From Rhodophyticola sp017644125 (GTDB taxonomy: Bacteria > Pseudomonadota > Alphaproteobacteria > Rhodobacterales > Rhodobacteraceae), in the NCBI RefSeq assembly GCF_042140125.1, contig NZ_CP159473.1: DNA of 64,000 bases; one strand, given 5' to 3'. Made by a program: the position numbers and the translations under genes. This document shows positions 17,670 to 25,017 of this stretch, in pieces (position 1 is the stretch's first letter; every line of letters begins with the position of its first letter). The notes under the pieces are model-generated. The model was not told where the DNA came from. It searched no databases and saw nothing but the letters and a program-made list of their open reading frames with translations.

Positions 17670-17695
17670 AACGCGAAAAGATGAAGAAATGTTCC
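17670..17695 (-). promoter_or_regulatory. EcfG-type promoter for the 56-residue membrane protein
   Basis: On the minus strand GGAAC at 17695-17691 and CGTT at 17673-17670 with a 17-base spacer. It lies in the 75-base gap between the C26 amidotransferase stop and the small gene. Confidence 0.75.
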
Positions 17696-17710
17696 AACAG
17701 CTGCCCGATA

Positions 17711-18433
17711 TCAGGCTGGGTCTGCCTGCGCGTCCTGTCGGTCGACGGCGCCAAGCTGCGGGCGATCCTGCTGGCAGGCCTTGGCAGCGGCGACCAGCGC
17801 GCGGAAGAGGGCGCGCTGGCGGCGCGCGTAAAACAGATGCTCCGGATGCCACTGAACGCCAAGCGCAAAGGGCTCCTTCACCCGTTCCACGGCCTGGATC
17901 ATGCCGTCCTCATCGCGAGCGGCCACCGCAAGACCGGTCCCCAGCTTGCAGACGGCCTGCGTGTTCATCGCGTTGACCTTCATCACATCGAAGCCCGCGA
18001 TCCGGGCCAGCCGCGACCCCGGTTTGATATGTACGGATTTTCGCGGCAGGATGGTGTTGAAGCGCCGCCCGCCGGTCGTGGCATAGGCATCCTGATCCAG
18101 ATCGCCGCCCAGAACCACGTTCAGCATCTGAGAGCCACGGCAAATGCCCAGGATCGGCAAGCCCGCGTCAAAAGCCTGTTCCAGAACGCTTTTCTCCATC
18201 TCGTCGCGGGCCTCGTCAAGCCGCGCGCCGATCACGATCTCTCCGCCGTAAAGCGCAGGCGCGATATCGTCGCCACCCCCGATGATGACCCCGCTGACCG
18301 CGGAGATATCCACGTCTTCGGCGCTCTGCCAGCGCAGCGCCTTGCCGCCCGCAAGCCAGACGCCCAAAGCCATCAGCGGAAAGATCCGCCAGCCCGAGCG
18401 ATGAGAGACCGTGACGCCGATCCGGGGCTTCAT
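17711..18433 (-). CDS. class I glutamine amidotransferase-like protein (peptidase C26)
   Basis: 240 residues. The nucleophile elbow is GICRGSQ (Cys about residue 98), QWHPEH gives the catalytic His, and VIIGGGDDIAP is the typical C26 oxyanion region. C26 enzymes such as PuuD hydrolyse gamma-glutamyl amides. It starts by a 4-base overlap with the upstream amidoligase gene, so the two should act on one metabolite or polymer, one forming and one cleaving or supplying amide nitrogen. The substrate cannot be read from sequence. Confidence 0.88.
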   Translation of the reverse strand: MKPRIGVTVSHRSGWRIFPLMALGVWLAGGKALRWQSAEDVDISAVSGVIIGGGDDIAPALYGGEIVIGARLDEARDEMEKSVLEQAFDAGLPILGICRGSQMLNVVLGGDLDQDAYATTGGRRFNTILPRKSVHIKPGSRLARIAGFDVMKVNAMNTQAVCKLGTGLAVAARDEDGMIQAVERVKEPFALGVQWHPEHLFYARRQRALFRALVAAAKACQQDRPQLGAVDRQDAQADPA

Positions 18434-19407
18434 GGCAGCAGCTCCCGATGGCCGCTCCGGGAGAGGATTTCCATGGCCGTCTGCGCCCAGTCGGTCCGCA
18501 AGGTGGTGAGCGACGCGCGATGGTCTGCCCATGCGGAGGCAAGCTCCGCCAGCACCGCACCGTCTTCGGCGATGCGTTCGATGGCAACCCACCGGGCCCA
18601 TTCCGCGCCGACCGACCAGTCCGGCTCGTCGATGCGGCAATCGGGCAGGCGGTAGTGATAGGCGGGCCGGGCGCTGACCGGCGACAGGCCGTGAACGGCG
18701 GCATCCACCGCCTTCTGATCGATGTGTTTGAAGATCGGCAGCATGTCGAGCCCGCGATCCCGCGTCGGATCTGTCTCCAGATAGGCGGCGATAAGATCGC
18801 CGATCGTCCGGAAATCTGCCTTGGCGAGGCAATCGACAAGGGCGCGGGAGTAGGGGTCGACAAAGGGCAGAAGGCGGCGCGAGGTGTCGATGGGGTCGGT
18901 GTGCCGCAGCACATCCTCGCAGAGGGCATAGGCCTGCAATGTGGGGAGTACATCCTCCAGCCGCTCGCCCTTGATCTGAACATTGAGATGCACGCCGAAA
19001 CCCAGAAGCCAGCCGCTGCGGCTTCCGATTGCGCCGTTTTCGCGGGCCGTGGCGCATATGCTGTCAAGATGGCCCAACTGGTTCGGGTCAAGAGGTGCCG
19101 TGACGATCTCCACCGGGACGATCTCGCGGGCCAGATCAAGGCCGGCCTCGTGCCATTTGCTGGTGGCGGACTTCCGGAATGCGGTATCGAGATAGACCTC
19201 GATATCGCCAAGATCCGTATCGAGCACCCGGAATTCATGGGCGGCCTCTTCTTCGACCGTCCCGCCGCATTCGTCTGCGATGAGATGTGCGAGTTCTTTT
19301 TCGGAAAGACCGGCGAGTTCGATCTCAACTCCGACCTTGCGGCGGTCTCCACTCATGTCGGTGGGGGTCGGAAGGTCCAGCGGCTCGGCACGAAAAGACA
19401 TATTCAT
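18430..19407 (-). CDS. amidoligase-family protein (COOH-NH2 ligase fold)
   Basis: 325 residues. Near the N-terminus, KVGVEIELAG (about residues 24-33) and HEFRVLDTDLGDIEVYLD give the acidic strand pattern of the amidoligase_2 family. VPVEIVTAPL and SRSGWLLGFGVHLNVQIKG supply further glutamate and histidine positions. Such enzymes are related to glutamine synthetase/GCS and predicted to form amide bonds with ATP. An EcfG-type promoter ends only 9 bases before this ATG, so if this start is right the mRNA is nearly leaderless; an internal Met (about residue 18) is the alternative start. Coupled to the C26 gene. Confidence 0.78.
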   Translation of the reverse strand: MNMSFRAEPLDLPTPTDMSGDRRKVGVEIELAGLSEKELAHLIADECGGTVEEEAAHEFRVLDTDLGDIEVYLDTAFRKSATSKWHEAGLDLAREIVPVEIVTAPLDPNQLGHLDSICATARENGAIGSRSGWLLGFGVHLNVQIKGERLEDVLPTLQAYALCEDVLRHTDPIDTSRRLLPFVDPYSRALVDCLAKADFRTIGDLIAAYLETDPTRDRGLDMLPIFKHIDQKAVDAAVHGLSPVSARPAYHYRLPDCRIDEPDWSVGAEWARWVAIERIAEDGAVLAELASAWADHRASLTTLRTDWAQTAMEILSRSGHRELLP

Positions 19408-19415
19408 TTACCATG

Positions 19416-19441
19416 AACGCGGAAGCCCGCGAGTTTGTTCC
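19416..19441 (-). promoter_or_regulatory. EcfG-type promoter for the amidoligase/amidotransferase pair
   Basis: On the minus strand GGAAC at 19441-19437 and CGTT at 19419-19416 with a 17-base spacer. The -10 element is 9 bases from the ATG at 19407, predicting a transcript that begins at or almost at the start codon. Confidence 0.7.
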
Positions 19442-19527
19442 CGCAAGACGCCGAGATTTCAGGCCGGACGGGTACTCGGGCCCGGTCCCCGCAGGTTACA
19501 GCACGTGGCGCGGCTTCACGGGAAAAT

Positions 19528-19551
19528 GGCCAGTTGCAGGAACAACTGGCC
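19528..19551 (-). terminator. terminator-like hairpin after csbD
   Basis: GGCCAGTTG and CAACTGGCC form a 9-bp perfect stem with a six-base loop. On the minus strand it is followed by ATTTT. It lies 38 bases after the CsbD stop and would insulate the amidoligase promoter. Confidence 0.65.
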
Positions 19552-19588
19552 GTCTTCTCGCCTGCGAAGGCGCCGATTTCGTCGAGCG

Positions 19589-19786
19589 TCACATCTTCTT
19601 GATCCACTCGTCGACTTCCTTGCGCGCCTCGTCTTTGGTCTTGCCGTATTTCTGCTGGATCGCGCCTTCAAGCTGTTCGCGGTTGCCTTCCGCCTGGTCC
19701 AGCTCGTCATCGGTGAGCTTGCCCCATTGTTCCTTGGCACGGCCCTTGAGTTGTTTCCATTGGCCTTCGATTTGATCCCAATTCAT
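19589..19786 (-). CDS. CsbD family stress protein
   Basis: 65 residues with the CsbD pattern: MNWDQIEGQWKQLKG, KEQWGKLTDDEL, and QLEGAIQQKYGKTKDEA. A start at 19786 is supported by AGGAG and by family length; upstream codons are non-homologous. Small, charged and helical, of unknown activity, commonly induced by general stress. An EcfG-type promoter precedes it. Confidence 0.93.
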   Translation of the reverse strand: MNWDQIEGQWKQLKGRAKEQWGKLTDDELDQAEGNREQLEGAIQQKYGKTKDEARKEVDEWIKKM

Positions 19787-19821
19787 AGCAGCGCTCCTGT
19801 GTTGCGATGTAGTGTCAGGAT

Positions 19822-19847
19822 AACGCCGGATCGGGTAAGCTTGTTCC
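19822..19847 (-). promoter_or_regulatory. EcfG-type promoter for csbD
   Basis: On the minus strand GGAAC at 19847-19843 and CGTT at 19825-19822 with a 17-base spacer, 36 bases before the CsbD start. It is divergent from the next promoter, 9 bases away. Confidence 0.78.
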
Positions 19848-19856
19848 TCTCTGCCG

Positions 19857-19882
19857 GGAACTAATCCGCTTCGGATCGCGTT
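19857..19882 (+). promoter_or_regulatory. EcfG-type promoter for the AI-2E family gene
   Basis: GGAAC at 19857-19861 and CGTT at 19879-19882 with a 17-base spacer, 21 bases before the ATG at 19904. Confidence 0.78.
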
Positions 19883-19903
19883 AGGCAAAGAAAAGGACAT
19901 ATC

Positions 19904-20983
19904 ATGAGCCGTTCGCGCGTCGCCTCTCTGCCGGTCTGGTTTCTGGCAGCTTTTGCAGTTGTGGCTGCGCTGAAACTGGCATCAGCCATCCTTGCACCCA
20001 TTCTCCTTGCCCTCGTGATGGGCGTGGTTCTGTCGCCGGTCACCCGGCGCATCGACCGGTTGGGCGCGCCCCGCGCGCTCAGCGCCTTCTTCGCGCTGTT
20101 CGCGTCGATCCTTTTCCTGCTGACGTTGTTTGTCCTGCTGGAGCCCGTCCTCAGCAACGCGATCCGCCGGGCCCCGATCATCTGGGAAGAGCTGCGCGAG
20201 ATCGTCAGCAATGTCCGTTACGCCCTGCGCGGTCTCGATCAGGTCACAGCCGAGGTGGCGACAGCGTTGAGCGACACGCCGCAGGCCGTGCCCGAGAGCG
20301 GCAATGGCGGGGAAGACGAGATCGCGCTGCCCAGCATCACCGATGCGCTGTTCCTCGCGCCCGGATTTGCCGCAGCGGTGATGATTTTCGTGGGCACGCT
20401 CTATTTCTTCCTGCTGGCCCGCCGTGAGGTCTATGACTGGATCAGTTCCAGCCGCGATGTCCCCCTGAGCACGGCCGACATGCTTGAGGCCGAGCGCGAG
20501 GTGTCCCGGTACTTCCTGACGATCTCGGTGATCAACGGCTGTTTCGGCCTTCTGGTCACCGGCGTGTTGCTGCTTCTGGGTATGCCCTATGCGCCGCTTT
20601 GGGGCTTCGTTGCGTTCCTGATGAATTTCATCCTCTATCTTGGCCCCGCGGTCTTTGCGCTGGCCCTGCTTCTGGGCGGTCTGGTGGCCTTCGACGGGCC
20701 GATGAGCTTTGCGCCCGCCGCGGTCTATCTGCTGATGAACATGACCGAAGGCCAGTTCGTGACACCCGCGCTTGTCGGGCGGCAGATGTCGGTGAACCCG
20801 CTCATGGTGTTTCTGTCGCTGGTGTGCTGGCTGTGGCTCTGGGGGCCGGTCGGCGGGGTCATCGCCATCCCGCTCCTGGTCTGGGGGATGGTGTTGTTCA
20901 AGCGCAGCCGCGCCGCTCAGACGACTTCCTCGGGCACACCGGGCAAGTTGCGGCCAAACCGTTTGGCGGGCGCCAAGGGGTAG
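19904..20983 (+). CDS. AI-2E family transporter (PerM/YdiK-like)
   Basis: 359 residues with about eight hydrophobic helices: an N-terminal pair (LAAFAVVAALKLASAILAPI), a long cytosolic or periplasmic stretch around residues 90-145, and the conserved late motif NMTEGQFVTPALVGRQMSVNPLMVF. Members move varied solutes or ions; the AI-2 name is historical. It has its own EcfG-type promoter. The end overlaps the convergent phospholipase D gene by 67 bases, so their mRNAs can pair at their 3' ends. Confidence 0.9.
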   Translation: MSRSRVASLPVWFLAAFAVVAALKLASAILAPILLALVMGVVLSPVTRRIDRLGAPRALSAFFALFASILFLLTLFVLLEPVLSNAIRRAPIIWEELREIVSNVRYALRGLDQVTAEVATALSDTPQAVPESGNGGEDEIALPSITDALFLAPGFAAAVMIFVGTLYFFLLARREVYDWISSSRDVPLSTADMLEAEREVSRYFLTISVINGCFGLLVTGVLLLLGMPYAPLWGFVAFLMNFILYLGPAVFALALLLGGLVAFDGPMSFAPAAVYLLMNMTEGQFVTPALVGRQMSVNPLMVFLSLVCWLWLWGPVGGVIAIPLLVWGMVLFKRSRAAQTTSSGTPGKLRPNRLAGAKG

Positions 20984-22461
20984 GGCAGCACGAAACCGGT
21001 CCGGTCCTCGGGCGGGGTGTTCGCATTGCTTTGGGCAAGCTCCCGGAATGCGCCCACAAGCGTCGCGGGGTCCAGGTATCTGTCCTCGGCCTGATCGGGC
21101 AGCCAGTGCTGCAGGCACCGGATGCGCAGCTCCCGAACGGTCGCCGGATCGTCCAGCAGGACGCCGACTTCCGTATCCCAACGCATGCTGCGCCCGTTCA
21201 GGTTGGCCGAAGAGATGATGGCCGTCGTTTCATCGAAGACCGAGACCTTTGAATGCAGATAGATGAGCGGCGCGCCCGCAACGGAGCCGCGGCCCGCTTC
21301 GGCGGTTTCGCGCGGCTGGCCCGGGGCCATCACGAAGGCGCGCGGCCCGAACGCGTTTCCCACCATTTCGACGCATTTCGCCTGCAAATACTCGCCATAG
21401 CGCGAGTCGCCCTTTCTTGCGCCTTCGAACGCCACTTCTTCGGGGGCCGCAGGCAGCACAAGCAGCAATTGAAGATCGGGGGTCTCACGCGCCCGCCTTG
21501 CCAGAGCCTGCGCGATGGGACGGCTGCGCAAAAACTGCGTTTCAAGATAGATCAGCGTCCTGGCGCGCGCGATCTGTTCCAGATGCGCCGTTTCGATTTC
21601 CGACAGCACGGTCTTGGGCGACATCCGGAAGGCCTGCCGTTCGTGCCGCGTCGACAGCGTGCGGAGCAAGCGGCGCTGATGCGACGGAGGTTTCTTTCCG
21701 GCCACCACATCGCGGAGTTCGTCAAGATGCCGTCTGGCCGCATGCGCAACCGGTCCGTGCAGAAGGATCTGCATATCCGCCCAGGTTTCCGGGCCGGGCT
21801 GATCGTGCTCGGGCGTGTCGAAACGGCGGTCGTCCAGATCGAGCCCGCCGATGAAGAGCGTGTCATCGTCGAAAACGGCGATTTTCTGGTGATGGGTGGC
21901 CGGCACCAGCGGCGGGATCGGCCAGCGTCGAACCTTCAGATCGGGATGCGTCCCGCGGATATGGGGGACAAGACCCGGCATCAGGGCCAGATCGGTTTCG
22001 GCCTCCTCGCGGGTGCCGGCATTCAGCCGGTCCAGCTCTTCGCGGATCTCGCCCAGAATCTTCGGCCAGAAGAACAGGCGCGGCACGACCCCGAGACGTG
22101 AGGCATGCATCGACGGGATGACCTCCAACAACTCGGGGCGGCCCGCGCGTATGGCCGCCTTGCGCAATTGATGGGCGGAGCGCCAGGTTGCGCGATGCAG
22201 GGCAGGGCGCACGACCGGATCGAAATCCGACAGGATCAGGCGAAAGCGAATGCCACGGGCAAGGGTGTGGGCGACAAGATCGGCCCATGTCGACCCGACC
22301 GACAAGGCCTCCCTGGAGTGAAGGCGCGTTGCCGGATCGAAAACCCTGAACCCCGCCGAGATCGACTCCCTTGCGCCGAGAAAACAGCGCTCCAGAACCG
22401 GATACGCTTCCGCCGCCGTGATCATCAGGTGCGGCGCGGTGCCTGAATGGTTCTCCGGCAC
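20917..22461 (-). CDS. phospholipase D family protein with two HKD motifs
   Basis: 514 residues. Two HxK(x)4D motifs: HHQKIAVFDDDTLFIGG (about residue 190) and LHSKVSVFDETTAIISSANLN (about residue 400). This is the layout of bacterial PLD and cardiolipin-synthase-like enzymes acting on phospholipid phosphodiesters. The reading uses a GTG at 22461; an internal ATG at 22425 is also possible. It lies 6 bases after the sensor kinase stop, so it is the last gene of the nepR-ecfG-kinase transcript. No clear signal peptide. Confidence 0.88.
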   Translation of the reverse strand: MPENHSGTAPHLMITAAEAYPVLERCFLGARESISAGFRVFDPATRLHSREALSVGSTWADLVAHTLARGIRFRLILSDFDPVVRPALHRATWRSAHQLRKAAIRAGRPELLEVIPSMHASRLGVVPRLFFWPKILGEIREELDRLNAGTREEAETDLALMPGLVPHIRGTHPDLKVRRWPIPPLVPATHHQKIAVFDDDTLFIGGLDLDDRRFDTPEHDQPGPETWADMQILLHGPVAHAARRHLDELRDVVAGKKPPSHQRRLLRTLSTRHERQAFRMSPKTVLSEIETAHLEQIARARTLIYLETQFLRSRPIAQALARRARETPDLQLLLVLPAAPEEVAFEGARKGDSRYGEYLQAKCVEMVGNAFGPRAFVMAPGQPRETAEAGRGSVAGAPLIYLHSKVSVFDETTAIISSANLNGRSMRWDTEVGVLLDDPATVRELRIRCLQHWLPDQAEDRYLDPATLVGAFRELAQSNANTPPEDRTGFVLPYPLAPAKRFGRNLPGVPEEVV

Positions 22462-22467
22462 GGGCGG

Positions 22468-24201
22468 TCAGCCTTCTCTTGGTTCCGGGTCGAAATCTTC
22501 GAGATCGAAACTCGTTACCACTTTATATTCGTTGTTCGTGTCGCTGGTTTCAACGACCGCACTCAATTGGCTGGCAAAGGCGCGCACCAGGCGCAGGCCA
22601 AGCCCCGAACTTTCCGCATCCTTGGTGACCGCCTCGGCCCCGATGGAGTTGCGGAATACGAAAATCGCCTTTCCGGGCTCGGGCTGTTTCAGGCTTACCC
22701 GTATCCACGGGCGCGCGCCCTCGGCGGCGCCGGCATGTTTCAACGCGTTGGTGCCGAGTTCCGTCGCCAGCATCGACAGCGGCACCGCCTGATCGGGAAA
22801 CAGGATGACGTCGTCGAAATCCATTTCGATATCCAGGTTGCTGCCGGGCGCGGCGCCGACGGCAAATACCTGGTTCAACAGCTCTTTGATCAATTCGCCG
22901 GCATTCGTGCGGCCAAGGTCTTCGGCCATGTAGAGGTTGCGGTGCACCGTCGACAAGCCCAGGATCCGATCCTGCAACTGTCGCAGGACGGCGCGCGTTT
23001 CCGGATGCTCCGCCGTGCGCATGTTCATGTTCATGATCGACGAGATCATCTGCAGGTTGTTCTTGACCCGGTGATGGACCTCTTTCAGCAGAACGTTCTT
23101 TTCGCGCAGCGCGTCTTCCATCTGCGCTTCGTCATCGAGAAGCGCGAAGGCCATCTGCACGAACGAGGTTTCCAGATCCTGCAATTCCTGCGCAGCGCCC
23201 GAAGAGACGGCCGTTTTCGGTATCCGCCGGTCGCGTGCGAAGGTTCGCATCTGATCGCTGAGGCCACGAACATACCGCCCCACAAGCCGGTCCACCGCGA
23301 TATAGGCCACGAAGAGGCTGGCGACCCACATCATCAGCGGGAAGGCAGCGGTTGGCAGCGGCAGCATGCCACCGCCCAGACGGAACGCCTCGCGCGGCCA
23401 GCCCGCCAGCGCATAGACCACGCCGGGAACGACGGGCACGATGGCGAAGATCCTTTCTTCGCCGCTCTGGCTTAGATCGATGAATGTCTCGTCGGGCCGG
23501 GTCACGAGGTCTTCCAGTGTCACCGATCGCGGCAGGGAAATCGGATCCCCCTCAGCGCTGGCTTCGGTCGACAGGATGACGCCCTCGGCGTTGAACGTCA
23601 CGACACTGTCGGGCCGCATGTCGGCCACCCGGTCGCCGCGGGCGGCCAACGCCTCGGTCGAGAACGAGATCGACATGAAGCCCACGAAATCCGTTCCCTC
23701 ATAGGTGGGAAACATCACATTGATGACCGAACTCGCGCTGACGGCGGGCGCTTCGATCAGATCGATATAGAGCCGGGGCGTGCTCATCCGCGTCTGGAAA
23801 AGCGGGTCGCCCGAAAAATCCACCGTGCGATCGGCGGAGGAGCATGTCACCAGACCCGAGATCGGCACGAAACCCACGAAGGAATAGCGCGGGGACAGGC
23901 CCACGTAATCGTCCAGGTAGCTGCTGCAGGCTTCGGGATCGTCGCGGATCAACTCCAGAAAGGGTGTCAGTGCCTCGGCGGTACCCACGGCACGTTCCAG
24001 CACCTGACGCTCGCCGAATGTCGCGCGTTCCGTCAGCGCAAGAAGGCTCAGTTCGGAACTGGTCTGCGCCTCGATGGCCAGACTTCGGGTCTGCACGACG
24101 CCCAGGATGCCGATCGGCAGCAGCGCCAGCGCCAGAAGCGCCGCCACACGAAACCGCAGCCTGCCGGAAACAGGTCGCCGGGCACGCTCCGTCTCGGACA
24201 T
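22468..24201 (-). CDS. membrane sensor histidine kinase, HWE/HisKA_2 type, probable general-stress kinase
   Basis: 577 residues. TM1 is at about 17-38, followed by an extracytoplasmic sensor domain with two Cys, TM2 at about 275-305, and a short coiled linker. The H-box LLKEVHHRVKNNLQMISSIMNM (His about residue 375) is of the HisKA_2/HWE class. The ATPase has ELGTNALKHA (N-box) and SGLGLRLVRAF (G-box). Its ATG overlaps the ecfG stop (TGATG). Kinases of this class encoded beside ecfG phosphorylate PhyR in other alphaproteobacteria, so this is the prime candidate here. The signal is unknown. Confidence 0.88.
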   Translation of the reverse strand: MSETERARRPVSGRLRFRVAALLALALLPIGILGVVQTRSLAIEAQTSSELSLLALTERATFGERQVLERAVGTAEALTPFLELIRDDPEACSSYLDDYVGLSPRYSFVGFVPISGLVTCSSADRTVDFSGDPLFQTRMSTPRLYIDLIEAPAVSASSVINVMFPTYEGTDFVGFMSISFSTEALAARGDRVADMRPDSVVTFNAEGVILSTEASAEGDPISLPRSVTLEDLVTRPDETFIDLSQSGEERIFAIVPVVPGVVYALAGWPREAFRLGGGMLPLPTAAFPLMMWVASLFVAYIAVDRLVGRYVRGLSDQMRTFARDRRIPKTAVSSGAAQELQDLETSFVQMAFALLDDEAQMEDALREKNVLLKEVHHRVKNNLQMISSIMNMNMRTAEHPETRAVLRQLQDRILGLSTVHRNLYMAEDLGRTNAGELIKELLNQVFAVGAAPGSNLDIEMDFDDVILFPDQAVPLSMLATELGTNALKHAGAAEGARPWIRVSLKQPEPGKAIFVFRNSIGAEAVTKDAESSGLGLRLVRAFASQLSAVVETSDTNNEYKVVTSFDLEDFDPEPREG

Positions 24202-24758
24202 CAGAACGCGGCTGGCCCGCTCGCCGTGACAACAGCGACAGTGGCTTTGTCGGTCAGTTCCATGGCCTCGTCCTCATCCAGATGCATCAGTTCCGCCAGA
24301 CGTTTGCGGCCCCGGTTGGCCCGGCTCTTGATCGTGCCCACGGCCACGCCGCACATGTCTGCGGCTTCTTCGTATGAAAACCCGGACGCGCCGACAAGGA
24401 TCAACGTTTCGCGCTGTTCGTCCGGCAGTTGGATGAAGGCTTTGCGGAAATCGGTCAGGTTCAGGTGCCCGTCATGGGCGGGCTTTTCTGCCAGCCCTTC
24501 GGTAAAGGCGCCGTCAACGTCCGGCACTTCCCGCTTGGCCTTGCGCCGGTTCGAATAATAGGTGTTGCGCAGGATCGTGAAAAGCCAGGCGCGCATGTTG
24601 GTGCCGGGCTGAAACTTCTCGATATTGCTCCACGCCTTCACCACGGTGTCCTGCACCATATCGTCCGCCGTGCTGCTGTTGCGCGTCAGGTTTATGGCGA
24701 ACGCCCGCAGAGCCGGCAGATGATCCACCAGCTCATCTTTGGGATCCGATTGGCTCAT
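24201..24758 (-). CDS. ecfG: general stress ECF sigma factor EcfG
   Basis: 185 residues: region 2 (LPALRAFAINLTRNSSTADDMVQDTVVKAWSNIEKF as a landmark at residues 15-50, with NMRAWLFTILRNTYYSNRRK) and region 4 (LPDEQRETLILVGASGFSYEEAA, VGTIKSRANRGRKRL). The start at 24758 overlaps the nepR stop (ATGA) and fits family length. Released from NepR when PhyR is phosphorylated, it would direct RNA polymerase to GGAAC-N16/17-CGTT promoters, of which ten are visible nearby. Confidence 0.95.
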   Translation of the reverse strand: MSQSDPKDELVDHLPALRAFAINLTRNSSTADDMVQDTVVKAWSNIEKFQPGTNMRAWLFTILRNTYYSNRRKAKREVPDVDGAFTEGLAEKPAHDGHLNLTDFRKAFIQLPDEQRETLILVGASGFSYEEAADMCGVAVGTIKSRANRGRKRLAELMHLDEDEAMELTDKATVAVVTASGPAAF

Positions 24759-24919
24759 TTTTTGGAACCTTGACCTTTGGCCGCGTCCTGCGCCTTGAGT
24801 TGCGAGAGAAGATCCTTGAACCTGTCCGGCAGTTCTTCCTGAAGCTGATGTTCGAAAACGCGTTTCAGGTTCTCGTCGATTTGCTGCCGTGTCTTTGGGT
24901 CTGGTTGTTTGCTTGACAT
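24755..24919 (-). CDS. nepR: anti-sigma factor NepR
   Basis: 54 residues read leftwards from ATG at 24919. The core IDENLKRVFEHQLQEELP followed by DRFKDLLSQL matches the NepR helices that bind EcfG and PhyR. Its TGA overlaps the ecfG ATG. Too short for usual length cut-offs, but the motif, the coupling and the place between phyR and ecfG make the call secure. In the partner-switch model it sequesters EcfG until phospho-PhyR binds it. Confidence 0.93.
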   Translation of the reverse strand: MSSKQPDPKTRQQIDENLKRVFEHQLQEELPDRFKDLLSQLKAQDAAKGQGSKK

Positions 24920-24958
24920 AAGTAGCCTGTAGGGTTTTCAGAAGTGCGCACCTTTGTG

Positions 24959-24983
24959 GGAACCAAACGTGGAGATCGGCGTT
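24959..24983 (+). promoter_or_regulatory. EcfG-type promoter for phyR
   Basis: GGAAC at 24959-24963 and CGTT at 24980-24983 with a 16-base spacer, 34 bases before phyR. The two opposite promoters share the same 32-base stretch (24959-24990), so two holoenzymes could hardly bind at once. Confidence 0.85.
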
Positions 24984-24990
24984 AGGTTCC
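24966..24990 (-). promoter_or_regulatory. EcfG-type promoter for nepR-ecfG-kinase-PLD
   Basis: On the minus strand GGAAC at 24990-24986 and CGTT at 24969-24966 with a 16-base spacer, 46 bases before nepR. It is interleaved with the opposite-strand phyR promoter, forming a near-palindrome. Confidence 0.85.
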
Positions 24991-25017
24991 ATAGAAAGTC
25001 AAAAAAACTGGAAGGTC

